Source: Megalobrama amblycephala (lineage: Eukaryota > Chordata > Actinopteri > Cypriniformes > Xenocyprididae). Taken from it: 64,000 bases of DNA. Under the pieces are notes generated by a model. That model ran no database searches. It was given only the letters and a program-made list of their open reading frames with translations, and was not told where the DNA came from. Every line of letters starts with the position of its first letter. The first letter of the stretch is position 1. The stretch covers positions 13,674,258 through 13,738,257 of the forward strand of contig NC_063049.1 in the NCBI RefSeq assembly GCF_018812025.1, written 5' to 3'. Below, piece after piece: positions 1-11,479 of the stretch. The position numbers were made by a program, and so were the translations under genes.

Positions 1-40
1 TTTCACTGACGCTAGGCTTCTCACTCATTTGTTACTGCTC

Positions 41-460
41 AAAGGTTTGGGGTCAGTTAGAAATTAATACTTTTATTCAGCAAGAAAGCATTAAATTGAT
101 AAAAAAGAGACAAAAGTAATGTAACAAAAAATTTCTATTTCAAGTAAATGCTGTTCTTTTGAACTTTCAATCTGTTACATTTCACGATTCCGCAAAAATA
201 TTAAACAGCACAAATGTTTTCAACATTGATAATAATAAGAAATGTTTCTTGAACAGCATATTAGAATGATTTCTGAAGGATCACGTGACACTGAAGACTG
301 AAAATGATGCTGAAAATAAATTTATCTTTGTCACATTTTAAAATATATTAAAAAGAAAACAACATTTGAAAATATTACTGTTTTACTGCATTTTTAATCA
401 AATAAATGCAGCCTTGCTGAGCATAAGAGACTTCTTTCAAAATCTTTGAACGGTAGTGTA
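41..460. repeat. Interspersed repeat, near full copy
   Basis: A roughly 420-bp element recognisable from TTTGGGGTCAG at one end, an internal block TTCTGAAGGATCATGTGACA-like followed by ACTGAAGACTG..ATGATGCTGAAAA, and ATAAATGCAGCCTTGCTGA near the other. Copies recur at 24085-24520 and 60880-61215 (reverse), 46030-47290 and 48620-49850 (both split by insertions). No coding capacity. Confidence 0.75.
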
Positions 461-653
461 TGAGATGAAGCTTTTGACTGTAAATAATCTATTTCACTGA
501 ATTATCCAAAAATAGGCATAATCACAACTATTTTTGTCCACCTTTCAATAAAAATGACTACATCATCATGATTTACAAATTATATAATGCTGCAAAACAG
601 ATACTGTAAACACAGTATGCAGATATATGATCTGCTCCCTCATCTTGCCTCAC

Positions 654-1151
654 CTGTATCATAGATGTCCACTGACCCGTGGAAAGAAACGGGCCAGTTG
701 GGTGCTGGGATGCTACTCGGTTCCAGCTCTGTTTTGATTCCATCTGTGCAGGACGTCGGGCTGCATGACGCTCTTACACCAGGTAGCAGAAGGGGGCTGA
801 AGCGGGGGTCCAGAGCGGGGCTGTGAGCGTGATGGAGCATGCGGTGGGCATGGGAATGTGGATGGCGGGGATGCATGTGAGGGTACATCTCGTGTACGTG
901 GGGGTATCCCGCTCCACTCTGGGCTCCTAGGCCGTAGTGCCAAGAGTCAGTAAGAGCAGAAGGAGGGGGCAGGCCGGTCTGCGCGAGGCTGTGGCTGCTC
1001 CAGATGCCGGTGTCTGCAGGGTGGAAGGCAGCGCTGTGGGGGAAGTCAGGGTGAGAGGAGGGGACACATGGGCTGGATTGAGATGGGTAGCCGCTACCCC
1101 ACAGGGACGACGATAAAGAGCCACACTGACCCTCGGAGTGGGAGTTTCCTT
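654..1151 (-). CDS. vgll3: vgll3 coding exon 3 (His-rich C-terminal part)
   Basis: Acceptor TTGTTGTGTTTCAG ends at 1152. The exon runs 498 nt in phase to ACAG|GTGAGG. It encodes a Ser/His/Pro-rich tail with YPHMHPRHPHSHAH and the conserved ALDP..PLLLP and FHGSVDI blocks near the C-terminus of VGLL3. Confidence 0.9.
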
Positions 1152-3206
1152 CTGAAACACAACAAACAATTAGTTCCTTAGTACCTGGAGAAATGATTCA
1201 CATGGTTTTGTAGTATTCTGTCATACCACTTAAAAATAACATTACATTGAAAATATAAGAGAAATGTATACTTTCAATTATATTCATATACATTTTTAAC
1301 ATAAAATCTTGATGTTTAAAAAAAGGTTCAGAAACACAGAATGCGTTTAGCTTAGCAGTAATGCTGTATTGACCAATCAGAAGCCAGGACTGGAACTATG
1401 AGTTTATATTATGTTGCAGGTCAATTTAACCCACACCATTTTTTGTCGGAACTATCGGTTAACCTATATATATATATATATATATATATACGAACTCTGT
1501 GTTGTGGGATGTGCACACATCTTTTTATCTATTATTATTCATATTTATCCAATTCAACCTGGAAATTTCATTGTTAAAGGCAGCTGTAAAGAACAAAAAA
1601 CAAAACAAAAAAAAAAACAGAATATGTGCTTTTCCCATACTTTTTCTGTGTACATTTTTTAAAATAGGAAAAAAAATGGTTACAACATTGGGTAACACTT
1701 TCTTTTAATGTCTTTGTTACACATTACATGTACTTACTATAGTAATAACAGTAAATAATGCATAATTACATGCAACTAACCCTGTATAGTAAGTACTTGT
1801 ACAAGCACATTAGCACTTAAAAACTGCAACAAGTACATCTTAAAATAAAGGGTTACACTTTATTTTAAGATGACAAAGTTACATTGCACTTACTCAGATA
1901 AATATTTAATATTAATTAACTACATGTACTTACTATAGAGTTATGGTTAGGGTTTGGTTTAGGGTTAGTTACTTGTAATTATGCATAATTCACTGTTATT
2001 GCTTGCAGTACGTGTAGTAACGTAACTATGTCACCTTAAAATAAAGTGTAACCATCATATGTTATCTTGTTTATTTTTTTGTAATGAGTGAGAACTATTA
2101 AGGTAAATGGTGTGATTTTTGTTAAATTGAACTGAATGCAATCATGGTGAATTTGACACACAACATAAAGATTGTCCCCAGATTTTTATTGTGATACCAT
2201 GGATAATATTGAACAGTATAAAATGAATAGTTTTTAATGTATTTATTAGCACAATTATTGTATTTCAGGATTACAAATATTGTAGATCCCCCTTTTATCA
2301 CTGTCTCCTACCTTTCCATGGTCCTCCAGAGTGAAGTCTGCCGGTTTTAGCGTCATTGCTGAAGGCGCTGGGCTGGCTCAAAGCACGTGAGAAATGTTCG
2401 TCCACCACATCCCCGATGTCTCCACGGAAATAGGTGAACACCACACACCTGGCACTCAAGTACTCGGCCTCGGCGGGCTGCGTCTCCTTGCAGCGCTCCT
2501 CTTCCCCAGCATTCTGCTCCTCCTCTGGCGGAAGCTCAGGCTCAGGACGGGGCTTCAGAGCTCCAGGCTGCTTATTCTGGCCACAGTGAGAGGGAAACTC
2601 CTCAGAATCCTGCATCCTGCTGTAGGCACCGAACTTCTTCTGCTGAAAGACACAGATTTGTGTTCATTATGAAGAATTACTGGTCAGGGGTTAAAAGCGA
2701 GCGGCAGCACACACATTCACCACCTGGTCTTCGACCAAAATAGATTGCTGAGGATTGTCTCTGAACTGATGGCCCAGTGCCCACACTTGGCACATTAGCG
2801 GAACGCTGAATTACGCCCATGAAGATTTCCGTACGAGAGACTGTATAAACACATTCAGTTGTAATATGCAGTTTGGAATTTCAAGAATTCTATATCAGAT
2901 GTCATAAAATACGGTTTTATTTAATAACAGTATAGTATTTAGAGAAGAAATCAGAATGGACACACCTTCTCATATCATTTGTATTATTTTCCATATTTTA
3001 GAGTAACAATAAAGTCATCAAAACTACAAAACAAAGTATGGGAATTATGTATTGACTAAAATGTTAAAAGAAAAAAAAAGACATTTACTGGTACAACTCT
3101 AGTCCATTAAAAATGTTTTAAATAAATAGAATTGTATATATATATATATAAAGTTAGACATATATATGTAAAAAGTTATAGTTATATATACTAACTTTTT
3201 ACATAT

Positions 3207-3250
<44 letters not shown>

Positions 3251-3295
3251 TACAATTCTATTTATTTAAAACATTTATATATATATACATTTTTA

Positions 3296-3346
<51 letters not shown>

Positions 3347-3750
3347 TTAGACATATATATGTAAAAAGTTATATATATGTATATATATATATAGTTAGAA
3401 AATTTTGCTTCAACTGTTTTTTTCACTGTCCAACTTGTCCATTAAAATAGTGTATTGTAATAGTATACAGTATGAATGCAACATTTATAATGCTTTTTCT
3501 TAAAGCTTTAAATACTTTTTAACTCAACTTTTTTCTCAGCAAAAATGTCTGAGGCAAAACTTTCTTTTTCTAAGTTCTCATGAGTCGTCAGTGTGAGCCC
3601 AAATAAAGCACCTACCTGCTGCTGCTGCTGCTGGTGATGGTGATGGTAGTACGCCGCTTTGTAGGCTGCTGCTGCCGCCGCTGCTGATGTCGCAGGCAAG
3701 TAGTGATGAGCTCCATAACTCTGATGATACATAACATCCAAACAACTCAT
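654..3750 (-). CDS. vgll3: Vestigial-like family member 3 (TEAD co-factor), 3' end outside window
   Basis: Transcription co-factor that binds TEAD proteins in the nucleus through a TONDU motif; family members affect fat, muscle and, in salmon, maturation timing (known of the family). Three coding exons join in phase: 3750-3616 (135 nt), 2642-2312 (331 nt), 1151-654 (498 nt), giving 321 codons plus one base. The start MSCLDVMYHQSYG matches the VGLL2/3 N-terminus. Residues about 28-45 are Ala, His and Gln runs. The TONDU core is at about residues 103-135 (EYLSARCVVFTYFRGDIG, then VVDEHFSRAL). Exon 3 has a His-rich stretch followed by ALDPRFSPLLLPGV and FHGSVDI, which fits VGLL3 better than VGLL2. 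Reading past 654 meets a stop at 640-642, but ACAG|GTGAGG at 654/653 is a strong donor, and VGLL3 ends in one more short exon that I cannot find in 1-653. Human VGLL3 is about 326 aa. Neighbours chmp2b and pou1f1 support the VGLL3 call. Confidence 0.93.
1690..2053. repeat. Two adjacent GGTAACACTTT-type inverted-repeat elements
   Basis: Lies in vgll3 intron 2. GGGTAACACTTTCTTTTAAT begins one unit; a second spans about 1851-2053 from GGGTTACACTTTATTTTAAG to CTTAAAATAAAGTGTAACC, its inverted terminal repeat. The inner GGTTAGGGTTTGG tract is part of the element, not telomeric. Confidence 0.7.
2312..2642 (-). CDS. vgll3: vgll3 coding exon 2 (TONDU domain)
   Basis: Acceptor TCTTTCAG ends at 2643 and the exon opens QKKFGAYSRMQDSEEF, as in VGLL3 (QKK..SKMQDS). 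It holds an acidic Glu-rich stretch and the whole TEAD-binding TONDU motif. Donor AAAG|GTAGGA at 2312/2311; 331 nt, leaves phase 1. The acceptor is a CAGCAG pair (see findings). Confidence 0.93.
3137..3400. repeat. TA microsatellite cluster in vgll3 intron 1
   Basis: Several (TA)n runs (longest about 3299-3343) separated by short copies of AAGTTAGACATATATATGTA and its inverse. The whole block can fold on itself. Confidence 0.85.
3616..3750 (-). CDS. vgll3: vgll3 coding exon 1
   Basis: 45 codons from ATG (3750-3748) to a run of six CAG codons that ends directly on the donor GTAGGT (3615-3610). It encodes poly-Ala, poly-His and poly-Gln runs. Ends in phase 0. Confidence 0.92.
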
Positions 3751-3834
3751 GGCAGAGGCTTAGACGATCTCAAGAGGCTCTTCAGAAACACGGCAGCTTC
3801 CTCAACCACAGATAAATGATGTCATCATTCCCCT

Positions 3835-3843
3835 CTATATAAA
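3835..3843 (-). promoter_or_regulatory. Possible TATA box of vgll3
   Basis: Minus-strand TTTATATAG lies about 88 bases upstream of the vgll3 ATG, a spacing that would leave a 5' UTR of roughly 55-60 bases. The motif is nearly symmetric (TATATAAA on plus), so its direction is not decided by sequence. Confidence 0.35.
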
Positions 3844-5163
3844 CCTGAGCGTTGACAAAAGCGCCGCGGTTTGTAAAAGAAAATATTAGCATAAAAACAA
3901 AAGTGTCCCCATCGGGGCTGCACCACCTACAGACAGACCGCGGATCAAAACAGAGCGACAGACGCGAACTGCTCGTGAAAGTTACAGGAGCTTCGCTGAT
4001 TGGAGGGAAGTTTGGAGCGCTGAGATCTGATTGGTATAATCAGGGCTCCGCTGAATAACCTAAACAAATATTCATAAAGCAATACTTTACCAGTAATCTT
4101 CTGGTAAAAGATGGGCAAACTGCTCAGTGAAGCACAAAACTAACATTTTAACAAAAACAGCTGGTTATTTGAGGTTGTAAAAAGCATTATGCCTTTATTT
4201 GCATTCTTGCTTTGCATTAATTTTATGTTTCTGTACCTTATTAAAGTAATTTTACGCTGGTAATATGTTTGGAAATTGTAATAACAGAGGTTTTGTGTTT
4301 ATGTCCTGTCCTCTTAATTAGCAGGTTCAAGGTAGGTTTGCATTAGGCATGTGCTGCCACCTGCTGTAGACCAACTGAGTGTCTAAACCGAAACACTGCC
4401 TGAGGTTGATGAGATAAAAGACCATTTTACAGTAGATTTTTAAAAATTCTGGCAGACAAAGAATGTAATCTTTTAGCTTTAATATTTTTTGTTTTTAATG
4501 AATTGCATTGTGTCATTTCAAGCTAGAATAAACAAAAGCCTAATATGAACAATGTTAAATTATACCTAAAAAAAAGGTAACATATTGACAGTTTTATTAT
4601 TAATTTAGCTCATGACACTGAAATGTGTTTATTAGAAAGAACATTGAGAAAGAATGCTGATGTTTCTATAAATATCCACTTTTCAGTAATCAATAATTTA
4701 TAGTACTAACTTATAACTAATGCAACAACACTAATGAAGTTACTATGAATGACAGAGTTTATTTATTTGAAGGGAAAGTGAGAGTAAGACAGAGTTGGTA
4801 AAAGGAGTAATGTATAACATGGGGACACAACCTCAAATCTTTTAAATTGACAGAATAAATACAAAATACTCTTTATTTCCATTTTTAATCACAATTTGCA
4901 TTGTTCCTATTACAGCAAAGAGAAGCTGAAAACAAAGGGCAGGGGACAGACCATTGACCTGAGAAGAATAAGGTTATGTTAAAATATTTAAAATAAATTA
5001 TAAAATCAAAGTTGCTGAATTTGTATGTATGAAAAATCACTATAACACATAACAGTTTTGGGTCTTAATCATTATAATAATCAGTTTTCATGCATATCTT
5101 TTTCCATTCACAAACATGGAGTGATTGTATTCCTGGTCTATTATAAAGTAATGGATCAGCATT
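3844..5163. other. Intergenic, nothing recognised
   Basis: AT-rich sequence upstream of vgll3. The first 200 bases beyond the promoter are GC-richer and may hold proximal regulatory DNA. No gene, RNA or clear transposon seen. Confidence 0.5.
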
Positions 5164-5167
5164 TTAA

Positions 5168-5982
5168 AGGCACAATATGTAAGATTTTTGGATTAAAATA
5201 TCCAAAAAACATATTTTGTTGACTTGTGTACTTACATCATCCCAAATGTTTCCAAGAATGTTTAAATCCAATTTTAACCAGGACACAGACCGTGTCCGTG
5301 TGTCGCTTATCAATGACATTGAATTCTTTTCTTTTTTATTTTGTAGAAACCATGGAAACACCAAAGATGCTTTAATATATTATGTGTTTTATTAGACAGG
5401 TGAGCAACTTTTTGGATACATTCATCGATAGAAAACTAAGCATTGTATATTTCAACACAGTAAGTCTTTTTGTTTAAATCTCGTTTTCTTGATTTACCGC
5501 AAGTATACCATGTTTTACTGATATTTATCTAGCTTACTGCAGTGTGCAACAAGTGTCTCATAGCGGCCGCCAAGGGAATGCAGAGTAGCACTATAACAGC
5601 TTTCAACACACAAATGTATCTAATATGATAAAACAGTGCCGTGTTTCCCATACTCTTGACCGGAAGAAGCAGAAGCGGCGACTGCGGCATAATAAAAGTT
5701 GCGCTGCTCTCGAGACGTGCGTCACGCTCGTCTCTCGTTATCAATCGCTCCAGCGGCCTCGTTTCTGCTCGCAAAGCACTCGGCCCAGCTCTGTTTCATA
5801 CTACAGTAACGTTAATAATTCATCCATGAACATGATTTCTCTCCGAATCCCGTCCTGATTCTTTTCCACCGGCTGTAGACGTGAAGACAACAGTAATGAT
5901 TCCGCGAAATCAAGGCATCATCAAGCTATGCCTTTGTTTTGAATAAGTGACCTCTAGGGCCGAAAATGTACATATTGTGCCT
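5168..5982. mobile_element. TTAA-flanked non-autonomous DNA transposon, family A
   Basis: Flanked by TTAA (5164-5167, 5983-5986). Ends are inverted: AGGCACAATATGTAAGATTT against the reverse of GTACATATTGTGCCT. About 815 bp, no transposase frame; a CpG-richer core (about 5560-5860). Confidence 0.75.
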
Positions 5983-5986
5983 TTAA

Positions 5987-8114
5987 TCATTCTATCAACT
6001 TTATTATCACATCAATGCAACAAAGCCAACCCAATTGGGAAGAGTTTAGAAAAGACGTAGTTCATTATATTATTCATTTGCTCTGCCCAGCTCTGTTCCC
6101 AGTTGATGTCAGAGCTGAACTTGTCATTGCAAATGGTTTGTTCACTTTGATGGTTAGACACAATGCAGAAGGAGATGTGAATATTTCAGTGGTGTTTTGA
6201 TACTAGTTTATCTAGGGCACAGTCACTGAGAAGAGAGTTACAGCCACACACACACACACGTTCAGTACAGTGCAGTGAAGTCTTCTTGTCGATCCAAGTT
6301 AATCCTACAGGTCTAACTGAATCTCACTGCAGTGATTTCCTTCTCCCTGTGTTCCACTTTATACTAGTATGACTCTATGATATTTCATATCATGTTTATC
6401 ATCATTTTTTAATAAGCATTTGAGCCGTTTGAGCAGGAAACACATAGTAGTGAATTAGTTCTCTCTCTCCTGCCTCACAGCTCACAAAGGATGCTTCAAA
6501 GTCTAACCCTGTGGCACGATACTTCATAAGACACTGCTATATTGTAAAATTCCATTGGCACACATTTTATCAAATCCCCCATGTGGTGGAGCCATTTTAC
6601 TTGAGAACAAAGGGAAATTAAAGTAAAATGAAAAGTGATAATTAGATCCCCCCTCATTTTAAAGTCCTGTCAAGCCATTGGGCAACACTTTTTAAATCTA
6701 TACAAATACAGTTCAGTTGTTTTCATATCATTTCCAGTGCCAGACTATGCAAGAACAAGGGCATCAATAAGAGTTCAAAGCATGCAATGTTTATACATTT
6801 GTTAATTCTACACTCTTGTGATCACTCATTGATCTCAGAAGAACCATGTTTGGTTTTTCTTGTAGTGTGAAGAATCTCAATAACCTTTTTACACTAAAGA
6901 ATCTTTTGTGCATTGATATTAAAGGTTCTTCATGAAACCATAGATGCCACTAAAGAACCTTTATTAAGGAAACACATGACTATATGGAAAGAGTTTTTTC
7001 AATAGCCAATGCCAATACCAGCATAGAGTATAGAATAGCGGGCAATTTGTTTTGCCCACTTCACCATATAAAATCTACTTGCAGAAAAAAAAAAAAAGAA
7101 CAAAAAAAGTGACCTACATAATGCAGGAAGACTGGTGTGCAGGAATGATTTTTATTTATTTATTTATTTATTTATTTATTATTAACAATTTAAGTTAAAT
7201 TGAGAATTCCGTTATTTTACAGTTTAATCATCTCTTCACTACCGTGACCAAGTCTATATAATCCACAATGGTGGAAACTGTCACAGGTGTGGCACAAAAG
7301 ACATACAGGTTGATGTATTGTGCGATGTAAAAACAATCAATCCAGCCATGACCTTTGCATTTGAGAATTTGCCTGCAGACAAGACTTCTGTTCAGAGGAA
7401 CAGCGGCATTAACCCTCAATTAAATGCAAATTAGAGTAACACAGCAACTTTGTTAAGTGCTAGTGTACTGACAATTGAGGGTGGAGATTAGCTGACATTA
7501 TCAAAATCTGTTAGACACTGAAGATAAGAGCTACACCCATCTGACAATGTCACAGTCTGTTTGCCTAGACGCATTATATAATATAAAATAATAATGTAAG
7601 GGCCTGATGGCCATGCATACTCACTTTCAGGACATGGCAGGAAGAGTCAAATAGGTGGGCATGCTTGACATGCTATTATTATATGCTATCACTTTATGCA
7701 GCACTGTCTATATCTGTGAAACACTGATGAAATGAGAGAGGGAAGAGACAAGTTGAGTAAACACATAAGATCCCAGAAACTGGTTGCCATTACAGTGAAG
7801 CTATAAAATTGTTTTACAGTAAAAATACATTCATGCATAGTAATTACCACTCAGGAATTACCACTAGGTGTTTCTATTCCTTGTAGTTCTAGAGCTAAAA
7901 GAGCTGTCAGAATGTCACTATAAAATAAATGCACTTAAACATTTAATTTTAATAAAATGTTTAAACCTTTAACAAATGTTTTGATAACAAAACGGGTAAC
8001 ACTTTGTTTCGATGGTCATTCTACTACAAGTAATTTTGCAACTACATGTCAACCAGCAGTCATCAGAGTATTTGTCAACGGATAGATGAGGAACACAGAG
8101 GTGCGTGATGCACG
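5987..8114. other. Intergenic with scattered simple repeats
   Basis: Contains (CA)n at 6247-6259, an AAAGAACCTTT-type repeat remnant about 6830-6970, (TTTA)n at 7149-7182, and a GGTAACACTTTG-type fragment from 7996. No gene seen. Confidence 0.5.
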
Positions 8115-8428
8115 TCCTGATATTGCTGAGTTAGATGCGTTCCTGGGTCAACATATTTTGTTGATCCTGGAACAACATTCCAGTCTGAAAATTTAGTCTT
8201 AACCCTATTCCTACCCCTAAACCTAACCCTACCCATAAGTTATCCCAAAAATCAGAGGGAAATGATAGATGAATAACACTGATGTAGAAGCACCAATTCA
8301 TGATTTTAAGCCTAAACTTGACATAATCTGTAAACTTGTCCCTCAAATCTGATTGGTTGATTTGAATGTTGTACCAGGATCAACAAAAATGTTGACCCAG
8401 GAACATGTTGAACTCAGCAATATCAGGT
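8115..8428. mobile_element. Inverted-repeat MITE
   Basis: Outer arms CCTGATATTGCTGAGTT and AACTCAGCAATATCAGG; inner arms of about 41 bp (8139-8179 and 8364-8404; GTTCCTGGGTCAACAT and inverse) with few mismatches. About 314 bp, no ORF. Confidence 0.8.
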
Positions 8429-8790
8429 CAGCTACACGGCACTATCTGTTTGTGATGCAGTCTTTGTGTTTCTTTCTCAGGAGATCCAGTGGGGCTGAGG
8501 AGCGTGGAAACAACGGAGAGCAGGAGCTGTGGAGAACTAGGATGGCCAGCAGGAACAACAGGTAAGTGTAGCTCAGGTAAGTCGATCCGGGAACACAGCT
8601 AGTTAAGGTTGAGACCAGACAGTGAGTGAACGGGTGGAGTGCAGTATATATGGAGCTGGCTGCTGATTGCTGACAAGTGAATGGCATTAGTAATCTGGTG
8701 ATTGGGATCTGGTGACGGTGCTGAGGGGTGACGGTGGTGACTGTGTTGACTCCCTGACAGTATTAGTAGTCTGTCTGATTAATATCTGCT

Positions 8791-8990
8791 AACTCTTTAT
8801 TTTGATGGTCCCTCAACAGACATTCTACTGACTTTCAGTATCTTTGCAACTATGTCAGCAGAACCCCAAAACCTAACACTAACATAACAGTCTAACAGTC
8901 TACTAATACTCTGAGAGTTAGTTGACATGGAGTTGCAAAGTTACTTATTGTTAGTAGAATGTCTAAAGTGGACCATCGAAATAAAGCAAC
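8791..8990. mobile_element. Small inverted-repeat element
   Basis: Ends CTTTATTTTGATGGTCC and GGACCATCGAAATAAAG are inverted, with AGACATTCTACTGAC matched by GTAGAATGTCT inside. About 200 bp. The stretch 8430-8790 before it shows only a retroelement-like remnant. Confidence 0.7.
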
Positions 8991-9399
8991 AACTAAAAAA
9001 ACTCAACATTACAACTGAAAACATTTGTGTAGACAAAACAATGTAAATGTACAACATATTATTATACCAGTAGAGGTCAAAACTGTCGATCTTGTCTTGA
9101 CTTCTCCCCATGGCTAGAATTGTCCTAGATGTTCATGAGTGCTGTAGAAAGATGAAATAAACAGCATTTCATGTTTCTTACTGTCATAATTATTGCTGTG
9201 GTAAGTAGATGCATAATGCAGAAATAAGAGATACTTTTAAAACACACAGAGAATCTCAACAGGAGAAAACAAACCGCACTAACCGCACTTCCAACACAGA
9301 AGAGAACTGAGAATTAACTAAACAGAACAAGAGGTATAAATACACAGGAGAAAACAAGGGAACTCGCCAGGCCTCCGTTACACTTACCCCCCTAAACCT

Positions 9400-11470
9400 C
9401 ACTCCCATCTGGGTCACGACACCAATGTAACCCTTCCGGTTCTGCTCACACTGTTCCGAGCAAAATTCGAAGAAGCGGGCGCTAACAAGGATGTTAAAGA
9501 CTGCAGTCTTTAGCATCAGTCGCTAGTGCGCCTCTTGAGGCATGGGGAATGAGGTTTACTCGCTGGCCTCCATTACACTCACCCCCCTAAACCTCACTCC
9601 CATCCGGGTCACGGCACCAATGTAACCCCTCCGGTTCTGCTCGCAATCCTACAAGCGAGATTCAAAGAGGTGGGTGTGCTAACAAGGATATTAAAAACTA
9701 CAGTCTTTAGCATCAGTCGCTAATGTGCCTTTTGAGGCATGGGGAGTGAGGTTTACTCACACAGCTCTCCCTAGCTGGCCTTCGTTACACTCACCCCCTT
9801 AAACCTCATTTCCATCCGGGTCACGGCACCAATGTAACCCCCCCCGGTTCTGCTCACACTGCTCTGAGCGAGATTCTAAGAGACGGGTGCGTTAACAAGG
9901 ATGTTAAAGACTACAGTCTTTAGCATCAGTTGCTAGTGCACTTCTTGAGGCCTGTGGAGTAAGGTTTATTTGCACAGCTCTCCCTAGCTGGCCTCCATTA
10001 CACTCACCCCCCTAAACCTCACTCCCATGCCGGAGACGCCAATTCGAATCCCACTTGAAGCAGTGGGAATAGAACCGTAGGGGCTACATTGGTGCCGTGA
10101 CCAGGATGGTCACATGAGTAAACCTCACTCCACAGGCCTCAAGAGGTGTACTAGCAACTGATGCTAAAGACTGCCATCTTTAACATCCTTGTTTACGCGC
10201 CCGCCTCTTCGAATCTTGCTCGGAGCAGTGTGTGCAGAAACCTCATCCTAAACCTCTTTCCCATCTGGGTCACGGCACCAATGTAACCCCTCCGGTTTGA
10301 TTCGAACTGGTGTCTCCGGCATGGGAGGCGGGTGTGCTAACAAGGAAGTTGAAAGGCTGCAGTCTCTAACATCAGTTGCTAGTGCACCTCTTGAGATCAT
10401 GGGAGTGAGGTTTACTCAACCCCTTAAACCTTGCTCCCATCTGGGTCACGGCACCAATGTAACCCCTCCGGTTCTATTCGCACTGCTCCAAGCGGGATTG
10501 AAACTGGCATCTCTGGCATGGTAGGTGGGTGCGTTAACAAGGACACTAAATACCACAGCCTTTAATGCAACTCTTGAGATCATGGGAGTGAGGTTTACTT
10601 GCACAGCTCTTCCTAGCTGGCCTCCATTACACTCATCCCCTTAAACCTCACTCCCATTTGGGTCACGGCACCACTGTAACCCCTCCGGTTCTGCTCACAC
10701 TGCTCCAAGCGAGATTCGAATCTGAGTCTCCGGCATGGGAGGTGCACTCTAACAAGGACTTTAAAGACTGCAGTTTCTAGCATCAGTCGCTAGTGCACCT
10801 CTTGAGATCAGGGGAGTGAGGGTTTTTCACACAGCTCTTCCTAGCTGGCTTTCATTACACTCACCCCTTTAAACCTCACTCCCATCCGGGTCACGGCACC
10901 AATGTAACCCCTCTGGTTCTATTCGCACTGCTCTAAGCGGAATTTGAACCAGCGTCTCTGGCATAGGCATGTTAGCAAGGACGTTAAAGACTGCAGTTTC
11001 TAGCATCAGTCGATAGAGCGCCTCTTGAGGCATGGGGAGTGAGGTTTACTCGCACAGCTCTTCCTAGCTGGCCTCCATTATACTCACCCCCTTAAATCTC
11101 ATTCCCTTTCGGGTTACGGCACCAATATAACCCTTAAGTTTCTGCTCACACTGGTTAAAGGCTGCAGTCTCTAGTGGCCTTCATTACACTCACCCCCTTA
11201 AACCTCAATCCCATCTGGGTCACAGCACCAATGTAACCCCTCCAGTTCTATTCGCACTGCTCCAAGCGGGATTAAAACTGGCATCTCTGGCATGGGAGGT
11301 GGGCGCTTTAACAAGGACACAAAATACCCTACCCTTTAATTCACCTCTTAAGGCCTAGGGAGTGAGGTTTACTCGCACTGATCTTACTAACTGGCCTCCA
11401 TTACACTCACCCTCTTAAACCTCACTCCCATCCAGGTCATGGCACCAGTGCACTTAGCAATGCACTGAAC
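9400..11470. repeat. Degenerate tandem array with tRNA-like and PBS-like segments
   Basis: About ten units of roughly 180-220 bp. Each carries GGGTCACGGCACCAATGTAACCCC, cut short in some, then CGGTTCTGCTC, a GAGATTCGAA segment, TTAGCATCAGTCGCTAGTGC and CTGGCCTCCATTACACTCAC. GGCACCAATGTAA-type landmarks fall near 9415, 9611, 9823, 10270, 10447, 10668, 10890, 11113, 11220 and 11437. One unit, about 10040-10240, is inverted. In reverse complement some units read like the D-loop to T-arm part of tRNA-Gly(CCC): GTTAACGCACCCACC, then a CTACCATG-type anticodon loop, then GTTTCAATCCC. No intact tRNA cloverleaf seen. Confidence 0.75.
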
Positions 11471-11479
11471 GGGATTTGA

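Noticed and set aside
1..653. Last vgll3 exon inside the window
   Set aside because: Searched the minus strand for a short exon in phase 1 with the conserved tail; only the interspersed repeat and AT-rich sequence were found.
640..654. Stop at 640-642 as the true end of vgll3
   Set aside because: A strong donor (CAG|GTGAGG) precedes it and VGLL3 proteins continue in a further exon. An intron-retaining form cannot be excluded.
1930..1970. Interstitial telomere repeat (GGTTAGGGTTTGG; also 8199-8232)
   Set aside because: Short, degenerate, and inside or beside inverted-repeat elements.
654..3750. Gene is vgll2a or vgll2b
   Set aside because: The N-terminus is shared, but the QKK..MQDS exon 2 start, the His-rich ALDP..PLLLP tail and the chmp2b-pou1f1 neighbours favour vgll3.
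9400..11470. Cluster of intact tRNA-Gly genes
   Set aside because: Only the D-loop to T-arm part is recognisable and units are diverged; no full cloverleaf.
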